Part shown: one piece after another, positions 54,957-62,608 of the stretch
Numbering within the stretch: position 1 is the stretch's first letter
Layout of the letters: each line of letters begins with the position of its first letter
Assembly (NCBI GenBank): GCA_024711295.1
Contig: JANJTB010000035.1
Coordinates: 1 to 64,000, forward strand
Source of the DNA: a bacterium
GTDB taxonomy: Bacteria > Bacteroidota > Ignavibacteria > Kapaibacteriales > UBA2268
Length of the DNA: 64,000 nt
Direction of reading: 5' to 3'
The notes under the pieces: model-generated
Seen by the model: only the letters and a program-made list of their open reading frames with translations
What the model was told of the DNA's origin: nothing
Databases searched by the model: none
Position numbers and translations under genes: made by a program

Positions 54957-55757
54957 TTAAGATTTAAATTTCTCTAATAGTTGTTTGAGGTCACTTAAAT
55001 TTTCTTCGCTTAAATTTTTTGCATTGTTCATAAATGGAGTTAATAAATCAATCGGGATTGGGAACAATATAGTAGAATTCTTTTCTGTTGCTATATCAGC
55101 AAGTGTTTGTAAGAATCTAAGTTGAAGAGCAATAGGTTGCTTAGAAATTTGTTCTGCAGCGTCAGCCAATTTGGTTGCAGCCTGGAACTCACCATCAGCA
55201 TTGATTACTTTAGCTCTTCTCTCGCGTTCTGCTTGTGCCTGTTTAGCCATAGCTCTCTGCATTTCGAGAGGGAGATCGATTTGCTTTACTTCCACTGCGC
55301 TTACTTTGATGCCCCATGGCTCAGTATGTTCGTCAATAATTTGCTGCAACTGTAGATTAATTTTGTCTCTTTCTGCCAATAAGTCATCTAATTCAGATTG
55401 TCCTAAAATACTTCTTAAAGTAGTTTGTGCAATCTGGTTTGTTGCGTATAAATAATTTTCGATATTCACTACGGCTTTATCAGGGTAAACAACCCGAAAA
55501 TAAAGAACTGCATTAACTTTGATGGAAACATTATCACGTGTAATAATATCCTGAGGTTCTACATCCAACGTTATTGTTCTTAAACTTACTCGTACCATTT
55601 TGTCAATAAAAGGTATCAGTAGTATCAAACCCGGACCTTTGAATCCAATAAGTCTTCCAAGTCTGAATATAACAGCCCGTTCGTACTCACGAATAACTTT
55701 GATTGAGGAAAAAATAATAAAACCGATGAATACAATTATTAAACCTAAAAATTCCAT
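54957..55757 (-). CDS. Slipin (stomatin/SPFH family membrane protein)
   Basis: A 266-residue SPFH protein. The N-terminal membrane segment is [16 protein letters not shown], followed by the SPFH core with [30 protein letters not shown] and [49 protein letters not shown], and the coiled-coil tail. Stomatin-like slipins form ring scaffolds in the inner membrane and are often paired with an NfeD protease-like partner; none is adjacent here. The ATG at 55757 is preceded by a G-rich Shine-Dalgarno (ggggg). Confidence 0.93.
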   Translation of the reverse strand: MEFLGLIIVFIGFIIFSSIKVIREYERAVIFRLGRLIGFKGPGLILLIPFIDKMVRVSLRTITLDVEPQDIITRDNVSIKVNAVLYFRVVYPDKAVVNIENYLYATNQIAQTTLRSILGQSELDDLLAERDKINLQLQQIIDEHTEPWGIKVSAVEVKQIDLPLEMQRAMAKQAQAERERRAKVINADGEFQAATKLADAAEQISKQPIALQLRFLQTLADIATEKNSTILFPIPIDLLTPFMNNAKNLSEENLSDLKQLLEKFKS

Positions 55758-55803
55758 AAAGCCCCCAAATAATTTATATTTAAAATGTTAATTCAATATT
55801 CTT

Positions 55804-55833
55804 CAAAATTATGAAAATAATTTGATAAATCAA
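55804..55833 (-). promoter_or_regulatory. Promoter of the slipin gene
   Basis: On the minus strand TTG (55833-55831, within TTTG), exactly 19 bases, then TAATTTTG (55811-55804): a full match to the Bacteroidota promoter consensus, 46 bases upstream of the ATG at 55757. Confidence 0.65.
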
Positions 55834-55889
55834 ATGAATAAAAAATTATTACTTTTAAAATCGTCGCATACATTATTTTATACTTTAAT

Positions 55890-58706
55890 ATGTTTTTTAT
55901 GGAAACCAATAAAAAATTATTTTTGATAGATGGAATGTCTATTGTCTTTAGGGCATATCATGCTATGGCAAACTCGGGATTAAAATCAAAGGATGGCGAA
56001 CCAACAGGTGCTGTTTTTGCATTCTCTAATATTATAACATCATTGTTGGAAAAATATGATCCTGAAAACATTGCTGTAGTTTTTGATAGAGCAGAACCAA
56101 CTTTTCGTCATGATATTTACCCTGAATATAAGGCTAATCGTGCAGAATTTCCTGAGGATTTAGTACCCCAACTACCCAGAATTAAAGAGTTACTTGATTT
56201 GATAAATATTCCAAGATTTGAAATTGCCGGATTCGAGGCAGATGACATAATAGGTACATTAGCGAAAAAAGCTTCAGGAGATAATTGGCAGGTAGTCTGC
56301 ATTACTTCTGATAAGGATTACTATCAATTGGTTGATGGCAACATATCATTATTGAAACCAGGCAAGCGGGGTGAAGATTTTGAATCTGTCGGTATCCCTG
56401 ACGTTCTTAATAAATTTGGTGTTACACCCGATAAAGTTATTGATGTGCTTGGCTTAATTGGTGACAGCTCAGATAATGTGCCCGGTATTAAGGGAATAGG
56501 TGAGAAAACTGCAATTCCTCTGATACAGCAGTATGGGTCAATAGAGAACATTTATAATAATTTATCATTGATTGAAAAAGACTCTTTGAGAAATAAATTT
56601 GAAACCTCAAAAGAAATTGCAATGTTATCTAAATACTTAGTAACTATTGACACAAATGTTCCTATAGATTTTAGTCACTACTCATGCAATTTAGGCGTTC
56701 CTGATTATGATGGGCTAGACCATCTTTTTGCATTATTAGGATTTAACACTATCAGAGCTAAGTGGAGGAACAAAGCACAAAATAATAATCAGAAAGTTGA
56801 AAATAATTTAAATGATTCAAATGAAGTGACAAATATTGACCAGATAGAAAAAGAATATGTTTTGGTTAAATCAATCAATCAACTTAAGAATATCATTAGT
56901 GAAATTAATAATTCAGAATATTTGTCAATTGATTTAGAGACTGATTCATTAGATAAGAATACTTGCGAAATAGTAGGAATCTCATTTTCACATGAAATAG
57001 GCAAGGCATACTATGTGCCTGTAGAGTATTTCATCGCTGAGTCAGTATATCATTCAGATTCATTGTTCAGTCAAGAAAAGCCAATTGTAAAGTGGGAGGA
57101 ATCTCTCAATATTTATGAGGTATTACTTTTGATAAAGCCAATGTTAGAAAATCCAGCAATCAAAAAAGTAGGGCAGAACATAAAGTTTGATACATTTATT
57201 TTTAAAAGACATGACGTAAATATTTATCCGATTTATTTCGATTCAATGGTAGCATCTTACTTGATTGACCCTGATCAAAAGCATAACATGGATGCTTTAG
57301 CCGAAAAATATTTGAATTATAAACCTATCTCAATAACTTCACTTATTGGAGAAAAGAAATCAACTCAAAAATCAATGAGAGAACTGAATCCCGGAGAAAT
57401 CTCTGATTATGCTTGCGAAGATGCAGATGTTACTCTTAAGTTAATGTATGCACTCAAACCAATTATCGAAAAAGAAAATCTTACAAAACTTGCATTTGAT
57501 ATTGAATTCCCATTAATCAACGTTTTGTGTGACATGGAGTTATCAGGAATTTCAATCAACGAAAAGTCATTGAAAGAACTTGCAATTATTATCAAGGAAG
57601 AATTGAGTAAACTTAAAGATTTGATTTATAAAGAATCAAATGAGATATTCAATATTGATTCTCCAAAGCAACTCGGAGAAATTCTTTTCGATAAAATGAT
57701 GATACCTGGTGGTAAGAAAAATAAAACAGGTTATAGTACAGACTTACAAGTACTTTCTGAATTATCACCATCTTATCCGATTGCAGAATTTGTTCTGGAG
57801 TATAGACAATTAAATAAATTATTATCTACTTATGTTGAATCTTTACCAAAGTTGATTAATCCCACAACCGGAAGAATTCATACAACCTACAATCAAACGG
57901 TGGCATCAACAGGGCGGCTCTCTTCAACAGACCCAAATTTACAGAATATACCCATCAGAACTGATATTGGGAAAAAAATAAGAAAAGTATTTGTAGCAAA
58001 GAACAATGATTACATGATTTACTCAGCTGATTATTCACAAATAGAATTAAGAATCATGGCTTTTATCAGTAATGATATTCATCTGATAAACGCATTTAAA
58101 AATGGTCACGATATCCATAGTGCAACAGCTGCAATACTTAATAATGTTGATTTGTCGGAGGTGGATTCAGATATGAGAAGGATTGCTAAAACAGTAAATT
58201 TTGGTATAATGTATGGATTGGGTGCTTTTGGTTTAGCTCAGCGATTAAATTTGAATAGAACACATGCTAAAGAAATCATTACAAATTACTTTGAAAAATA
58301 CCCAGGAATAAAATCATACATGGATATGACTGTTAAGTTTACCAGAGAAAGAGGCTATGCAGAAACTTTATTCGGCAGAAGAAGATATTTCAATGATATT
58401 AACAATAATAACGCAAATTTACGCACTGCAGCCGAGAGGGGTGCGATAAATATGCCCATTCAAGGCACTGCTTCAGATATGATGAAAATTGCCATGAAAA
58501 AAATACATGACATCATGATTTCTGAGCAGATGGAATCTAAGATGTTATTGCAGGTTCATGACGAACTAGTATTCGAAGCTCATAAAAATGAGTTAGCCCA
58601 CCTTGATGTTCTAGTAAAAAAGTGCATGGTGGAAGCACTACCATTAGGAGAAGTACCTGTAATAGTAGATGCAGGTTATGGTCCTAACTGGTACGAGGCC
58701 CACTGA
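55890..58706 (+). CDS. polA: DNA polymerase I
   Basis: A 938-residue family A polymerase. The 5'-3' exonuclease (about 1-300) has LFLIDGMSIVFRAYHA, DRAEPTFRHDIYPEYKANR, GFEADDIIGTLAKKA and GDSSDNVPGIKGIGEKTA. The 3'-5' exonuclease (~330-520) retains its acidic DxE in LSIDLETDSL and FDSMVASYLIDPD, so proofreading is probably active. The polymerase (~560-938) has SADYSQIELRIMA, the O-helix RRIAKTVNFGIMYGLGAFGLA, and LLQVHDELVFEA. The start could be the ATG at 55890 or 55899 (METNKKLFL). It converges with flagellin, sharing a terminator. Confidence 0.97.
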   Translation: MFFMETNKKLFLIDGMSIVFRAYHAMANSGLKSKDGEPTGAVFAFSNIITSLLEKYDPENIAVVFDRAEPTFRHDIYPEYKANRAEFPEDLVPQLPRIKELLDLINIPRFEIAGFEADDIIGTLAKKASGDNWQVVCITSDKDYYQLVDGNISLLKPGKRGEDFESVGIPDVLNKFGVTPDKVIDVLGLIGDSSDNVPGIKGIGEKTAIPLIQQYGSIENIYNNLSLIEKDSLRNKFETSKEIAMLSKYLVTIDTNVPIDFSHYSCNLGVPDYDGLDHLFALLGFNTIRAKWRNKAQNNNQKVENNLNDSNEVTNIDQIEKEYVLVKSINQLKNIISEINNSEYLSIDLETDSLDKNTCEIVGISFSHEIGKAYYVPVEYFIAESVYHSDSLFSQEKPIVKWEESLNIYEVLLLIKPMLENPAIKKVGQNIKFDTFIFKRHDVNIYPIYFDSMVASYLIDPDQKHNMDALAEKYLNYKPISITSLIGEKKSTQKSMRELNPGEISDYACEDADVTLKLMYALKPIIEKENLTKLAFDIEFPLINVLCDMELSGISINEKSLKELAIIIKEELSKLKDLIYKESNEIFNIDSPKQLGEILFDKMMIPGGKKNKTGYSTDLQVLSELSPSYPIAEFVLEYRQLNKLLSTYVESLPKLINPTTGRIHTTYNQTVASTGRLSSTDPNLQNIPIRTDIGKKIRKVFVAKNNDYMIYSADYSQIELRIMAFISNDIHLINAFKNGHDIHSATAAILNNVDLSEVDSDMRRIAKTVNFGIMYGLGAFGLAQRLNLNRTHAKEIITNYFEKYPGIKSYMDMTVKFTRERGYAETLFGRRRYFNDINNNNANLRTAAERGAINMPIQGTASDMMKIAMKKIHDIMISEQMESKMLLQVHDELVFEAHKNELAHLDVLVKKCMVEALPLGEVPVIVDAGYGPNWYEAH

Positions 58707-58721
58707 TTCAATTTTAAAAAT

Positions 58722-58757
58722 AAGGGTAATATTTTAAATTAAGTAGTATTACCCTTG
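58722..58757. terminator. Hairpin between polA and flagellin
   Basis: AAGGGTAATA / TATTACCCTT, a perfect 10-bp stem with a 15-base loop. The flagellin stop codon lies in the right arm, so the two convergent genes share one hairpin. No strong U-tract. Confidence 0.7.
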
Positions 58758-59684
58758 AATTAACTGCAAGAACGACTGTGGATTAGTGTTTGCTTGACCT
58801 AATGAAATCAAAGATGCTTGTTGCAAAAACTGTGATTTTATGAGTTCAAGCTGCTCTTTTGCAACGTCAGCATCTTCAATTCTTGAAATAGCTGCATTGT
58901 AGTTTACTACTTGACTTTTTAATAAATCTTCCTGTGAATCAAGACGGCCAACTATACCACCAACATATGAAGCTACTTTGCTTACATTATTAATTGCCAA
59001 TGAAATACTTGTTAAAGTGCTTGTTATATTTTCAGCTGAAAAAATACCTAAATTGCTTGAGGATACAATATTTAGAGCTGACAAATTGAAATCACTTATA
59101 CCTGCAAAATCAGAGTGGGTATCAAGAAGCAAGAAATCTCGACCTGATTGAATATTGAAATCATCATTTTCCTTCTTCATATTAATATCAAGTTTGATCA
59201 GCTTATTGTCGGCTTTAGTTCCAATTACAAAATCTGTTGAAAAATTACCGTCTAATAAATTGGTGCTGCCAAAAACTGTGGACTCAACAACTGTAGTAAT
59301 TTGTTGAGCAATTCGGTAAGCTGCTTTTGCTAAAGCTACTTTCTCGTCGGTTCCCATTGCACCTGAAGATGCATTCAAAACAGACTCCTTGATTTTTTGT
59401 AATTGTTCACCAATATTTTCTAATGAATCCATTAAAATGTTTGCTAAATTTTTAGCATCTCCAACTACATTAACTGCTGATTTTAATGATAAGTTTCGTG
59501 CCATAAGAGCACGTGATGTGATATAACCCGCTACATCATCTGCAGCGCTGTTAATTCTCTTACCAGTAGATAATCTTAGCTGACGAAGAGATATACTGCG
59601 ATTAGAAACCTCTAAAGAATTATATGCATTCTCAGCAGGTATATTTGTGCGTATCCTTGCATTTCCGCCTATTGCAAAAGGCAT
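58749..59684 (-). CDS. Flagellin
   Basis: A 311-residue flagellin. The conserved N-terminal D0/D1 region is present (AYNSLEVSNRSISLRQLRLSTGKRINSAADDVAGYITSRALMA), with a short variable central part (~145-215) and the C-terminal D1/D0 region (ISRIEDADVAKEQLELIKSQFLQQASLISLGQANTNPQSFLQLIQG). The ending LGQAN.nPqsfLqLiqg is a normal flagellin C-terminus. The start is the ATG at 59684, six bases after a perfect GGAGG (59695-59691); the longer TTG frame adds two residues only. It is the filament subunit exported by the flagellar type III apparatus. No other flagellar gene is visible in the window. Confidence 0.93.
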   Translation of the reverse strand: MPFAIGGNARIRTNIPAENAYNSLEVSNRSISLRQLRLSTGKRINSAADDVAGYITSRALMARNLSLKSAVNVVGDAKNLANILMDSLENIGEQLQKIKESVLNASSGAMGTDEKVALAKAAYRIAQQITTVVESTVFGSTNLLDGNFSTDFVIGTKADNKLIKLDINMKKENDDFNIQSGRDFLLLDTHSDFAGISDFNLSALNIVSSSNLGIFSAENITSTLTSISLAINNVSKVASYVGGIVGRLDSQEDLLKSQVVNYNAAISRIEDADVAKEQLELIKSQFLQQASLISLGQANTNPQSFLQLIQG

Positions 59685-59690
59685 AGTCAA

Positions 59691-59695
59691 CCTCC
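59691..59695 (-). promoter_or_regulatory. Shine-Dalgarno site of flagellin
   Basis: GGAGG six bases upstream of the ATG at 59684. It is the strongest ribosome binding site noticed in the window and decides the flagellin start. Confidence 0.8.
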
Positions 59696-59755
59696 ATGTG
59701 ACATTTATATATAAAATTCATTTGTTCATTTTAACTAACAAACTATTCAATCTAA

Positions 59756-59771
59756 CTCAAGTAATATGCCA
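59756..59771 (-). promoter_or_regulatory. Candidate sigma-54-like promoter of flagellin
   Basis: On the minus strand TGGCATATTACTTGAG matches the sigma-54 consensus TGGCAyr-N4-TTGCw at the -24 half, with TTGA instead of TTGC at -12. It would give a 5' leader of about 60 bases. One mismatch at a conserved base keeps this tentative. Confidence 0.35.
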
Positions 59772-59941
59772 AAATTGTATTTATTGACTTTTTGAATATA
59801 TGTTAATTGTTTGTAAAGTATTGAAAATAAATGAAATAAGTGACGATTAATTATAAAGTTAATATTTGTTGAAATAATTGAATTTTATGAATTTGCACAA
59901 TAATATACTTTTTTTAGTTATAAAAATCTGGCTAATTATCT

Positions 59942-59949
59942 TATTTTTG
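59942..59949 (+). promoter_or_regulatory. Candidate -7 box of queA
   Basis: TATTTTTG matches TAnnTTTG, 36 bases before the ATG at 59986. It lies inside the artificially extended reading frame from 59878, which supports the internal start. Confidence 0.45.
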
Positions 59950-59985
59950 CATAATATTAGCATTATATATAAAAAAATCAAGAAA

Positions 59986-61221
59986 ATGAACTTTTTACCT
60001 GACCTAAAAATTAGTGAGTATGATTATACATTACCAAAAGTAAAGATTGCAGATTATCCATTAGAGAAAAGAGATGAAAGTAAATTACTTTTCTTCAACT
60101 GTAAAGCAAAAGTAATTGAGCATTATATTTTTAAAAGTATTACAGAATTAATTCCTTCTGATTCGCTGCTAATAATTAATTCAACCAAAGTAATTTCAGC
60201 AAGGTTATACATGAAAAAAAACAGTGGTGGCAAGTGTGAGCTATTATTAGTTGATCCTATAGAGCCAACAAATGATCCGGCATTAATTATGAATTCATTT
60301 GGCACTTGCACATGGAAATGTATGATAGGTGGTCGAAAAATTAAAGAAGGTACAATACTTGAATATCATTTACCTAATAAACTAAATTTCACTGCCGAGA
60401 TTCTCCATAGAAGCCAAAATTACGGAAGGGTGAAATTTTGTTGGCAATCAGGATTATCTTTTGCTGAATTAATAAATGTATTAGGAGAAATTCCACTTCC
60501 TCCATATATCGAACGTGAGACAACTGAGGATGATAAAGAATGGTATCAAACTATTTATGCCAAGTCTGACGGTTCTATTGCTGCACCAACAGCAGGGCTT
60601 CACTTCACTGATGAAGTATTGATAAATCTAAAAAAAATGAATATTAAAATAAGTGAGTTATTGCTGCATGTTGGTCCTGGAACATTTTTACCTGTTTCAG
60701 CAGACGAGGTACGTCATCATAATATGCACGATGAAAGATTTTATGTAAACAAAAGTACGATTGTGAGTATTATTAAACAACTAAATCTTAAGAAAAACAT
60801 TATCGCTGTCGGTACTACATCTGTTCGCACCCTCGAAACATTATACTGGTTAGGGTTGGCTATAGATGCAAAAAATACGATTAATGATTTTAATTTAGAA
60901 CAGGATTATCCTTATTCACAGATTTACAAAGGAACAAAGATTGAAGCTGTTCATTCATTAGAGAATATTCTTGCTTTTCTTGAGTATAATAATCTGGAGT
61001 ACATTACTGGCAAGACAAAACTATTTATTATGCCGGGATATAATTATAAAATTGTTAATGGAATAATAACAAATTTTCATTTACCAAAATCAACATTATT
61101 ATTGCTGGTAGCTGCATTTATTGGTGAACTAGAATGGAAGAAGGTGTATGACGAAGCGCTCCTTAACGATTATAGATTTCTGAGCTACGGTGATTCTTCA
61201 TTTTTATTCAATCCTAAATAA
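59986..61221 (+). CDS. queA: tRNA preQ1(34) S-adenosylmethionine ribosyltransferase-isomerase
   Basis: A 411-residue QueA that transfers and isomerises the ribosyl part of SAM onto preQ1 in tRNA to make epoxyqueuosine. The N-terminus DYTLPKVKIADYPLEKRDESKLL is diagnostic. Others are LIINSTKVISARLY (usual NdTkVi.ARl), GEIPLPPYI, YQTIYAKSDGSIAAPTAGLHFTDEVL, LLLHVGPGTFLPV, HHNMHDERFYV, IAVGTTSVRTLETLYW and TNFHLPKSTLLLLVAAF. The frame is open from 59878, but the 36 extra residues are hydrophobic and non-homologous and overlie a promoter box, so the ATG at 59986 is chosen. panB follows after 55 bases. Confidence 0.95.
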   Translation: MNFLPDLKISEYDYTLPKVKIADYPLEKRDESKLLFFNCKAKVIEHYIFKSITELIPSDSLLIINSTKVISARLYMKKNSGGKCELLLVDPIEPTNDPALIMNSFGTCTWKCMIGGRKIKEGTILEYHLPNKLNFTAEILHRSQNYGRVKFCWQSGLSFAELINVLGEIPLPPYIERETTEDDKEWYQTIYAKSDGSIAAPTAGLHFTDEVLINLKKMNIKISELLLHVGPGTFLPVSADEVRHHNMHDERFYVNKSTIVSIIKQLNLKKNIIAVGTTSVRTLETLYWLGLAIDAKNTINDFNLEQDYPYSQIYKGTKIEAVHSLENILAFLEYNNLEYITGKTKLFIMPGYNYKIVNGIITNFHLPKSTLLLLVAAFIGELEWKKVYDEALLNDYRFLSYGDSSFLFNPK

Positions 61222-61276
61222 ACAAAAGAAATCAATAATCGTTGTTATTCTTTTATTTGAAAAATTTTAGATTTAA

Positions 61277-62107
61277 ATGAGTATAGCTAAACAATATGAT
61301 TATGAGAAGAAGAAAGTAACAACACTTCGACTCAAGGAAATGAAGAAAAAAAATATTAAAATAGCATGTTTGACTGCTTATGATGCCATAACAGCCAAAG
61401 TGTTCTCTGAAGCTGGAATAGATGTCTTATTGGTTGGAGATTCGCTAGGTAATGTTGTGCAGGGACTAGAAACAACACTATCTGTAACCTTAGATCAAAC
61501 AATATATCACACAAAAGCTGTCGTTAATGGGGCAGAACGTTCGCTTATTGTAGCTGATATGCCGTTCATGACATATCAGGTATCAGCAAATGAAGCATTT
61601 ACCAATGCCGGTAAAATTATGAAAGAAACCGGATGCAATGCAGTAAAACTCGAAGGATGCTCTAATGTAGTCCTAGAAGCAATCTCAAAGATGACAGAAG
61701 CGGGTATTCCGGTAATGGGGCATCTGGGGCTCACTCCACAAAGTATCAATCAGTTCGGTTCATACAGAGCAAGAGGTACAGATGAGAGTGAAGCCGACAA
61801 AATATTTAATCAAGCACATAAACTTCAGGATGCAGGTGCTTTTTCTATTGTGCTTGAAAAAATTCCTTCGGAGCTTGGTAAAAAAGTTAGTGAATCTATT
61901 ACTATTCCTACAATTGGGATTGGTGCCGGTCCTTATTGTGATGGCCAAATTCTTGTATGGACTGATATGCTTGGATTAACAGTAGATTTTAATCCCAGAT
62001 TTGTTCGTCACTATTCAAACTTAAATGATATAATGACTGAAGCTGTTAAAAAATATGGTGAAGATATTAGAGCAAGTAATTTTCCGAGCAATAAGGAATC
62101 GTATTAA
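61277..62107 (+). CDS. panB: 3-methyl-2-oxobutanoate hydroxymethyltransferase
   Basis: A 276-residue PanB, the first committed step of pantothenate (CoA) synthesis, adding a hydroxymethyl group from 5,10-methylene-THF to alpha-ketoisovalerate. Diagnostic segments are LTAYDAITAKVFSEAGIDVLLVGDSLGNVV, TIYHTKAV, NAVKLEGC, GIPVMGHLGLTPQS, FSIVLEKIPSELGKK and TIPTIGIGAGPYCDGQILVW, including the metal-binding Asp residues. Its stop overlaps the next gene by one base (TAATG), so the next gene is translationally coupled. No panC or panD is nearby. Confidence 0.97.
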   Translation: MSIAKQYDYEKKKVTTLRLKEMKKKNIKIACLTAYDAITAKVFSEAGIDVLLVGDSLGNVVQGLETTLSVTLDQTIYHTKAVVNGAERSLIVADMPFMTYQVSANEAFTNAGKIMKETGCNAVKLEGCSNVVLEAISKMTEAGIPVMGHLGLTPQSINQFGSYRARGTDESEADKIFNQAHKLQDAGAFSIVLEKIPSELGKKVSESITIPTIGIGAGPYCDGQILVWTDMLGLTVDFNPRFVRHYSNLNDIMTEAVKKYGEDIRASNFPSNKESY

Positions 62108-62496
62108 TGAAAATCACTTTTATATTAATGCTAGTAATAGTGTCTCTGGTATTTATGGGATGTCCTGATTCAATTTCCAGCCCTAAAGATATAATATTCC
62201 CTGAAAAGGATGTAAGTTACACTGCACAGGTTGAGCCATTCTTAAATTTAACTTGTGCTTTTTCAGGTTGTCACGGTATAGGGTCAACAAATGGTATATA
62301 TTTGAATGATTATTTCCAAATTATAAATACACCGGGTTTAGTCGTTGCCGGTAACCCTGATGGAAGTTTGTTGAATCAAATAATTGAAGAAAGAAAACCT
62401 CATTTTACTTATTTCGAACGTTCTAACATCACTGAGAATCACAAAAAAGGGATAAGGCAGTGGGTTTTGGAAGGAGCGAAATTAAGCAAAAACTAG
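62107..62496 (+). CDS. Predicted c-type haem lipoprotein with CX4CH motif
   Basis: A 129-residue envelope protein. The N-terminus ITFILMLVIVSLVFMGC gives a lipobox with the acylated Cys near residue 18. The core DVSYTAQVEPFLNLTCAFSGCHGIG resembles Bacteroidota/planctomycete-type cytochrome c domains; the haem site is C-A-F-S-G-C-H, with four residues between the cysteines instead of two. The C-terminus contains a Met/His-poor region (NHKKGIRQWVLEGAKL), so the sixth ligand is unclear. The start codon overlaps the panB stop (TAATG). The genomic link with panB is probably only translational coupling. Confidence 0.75.
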   Translation: MKITFILMLVIVSLVFMGCPDSISSPKDIIFPEKDVSYTAQVEPFLNLTCAFSGCHGIGSTNGIYLNDYFQIINTPGLVVAGNPDGSLLNQIIEERKPHFTYFERSNITENHKKGIRQWVLEGAKLSKN

Positions 62497-62559
62497 TTGA
62501 TTAGCGAATTAATCCAATTAATTATAAATTGATTGAATATTCTAATCACTTCATTTTAG

Positions 62560-62567
62560 TAATTTTG
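62560..62567 (+). promoter_or_regulatory. Candidate -7 box of ftcD
   Basis: TAATTTTG matches TAnnTTTG, 41 bases before the ATG at 62609. A TTG lies 24 bases further upstream, longer than usual. Confidence 0.35.
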
Positions 62568-62608
62568 TATATGTTAAATCATCAATTTTAAAAACTTAAA
62601 AAATAATT

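Larger units (their letters stand above)
59685..59985. other. Divergent intergenic region flagellin/queA
   Basis: About 300 AT-rich bases between divergent starts. It contains the flagellin Shine-Dalgarno and sigma-54-like site on the left and the queA -7 box at 59942-59949. The frame open from 59878 into queA is not considered coding. Confidence 0.6.
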
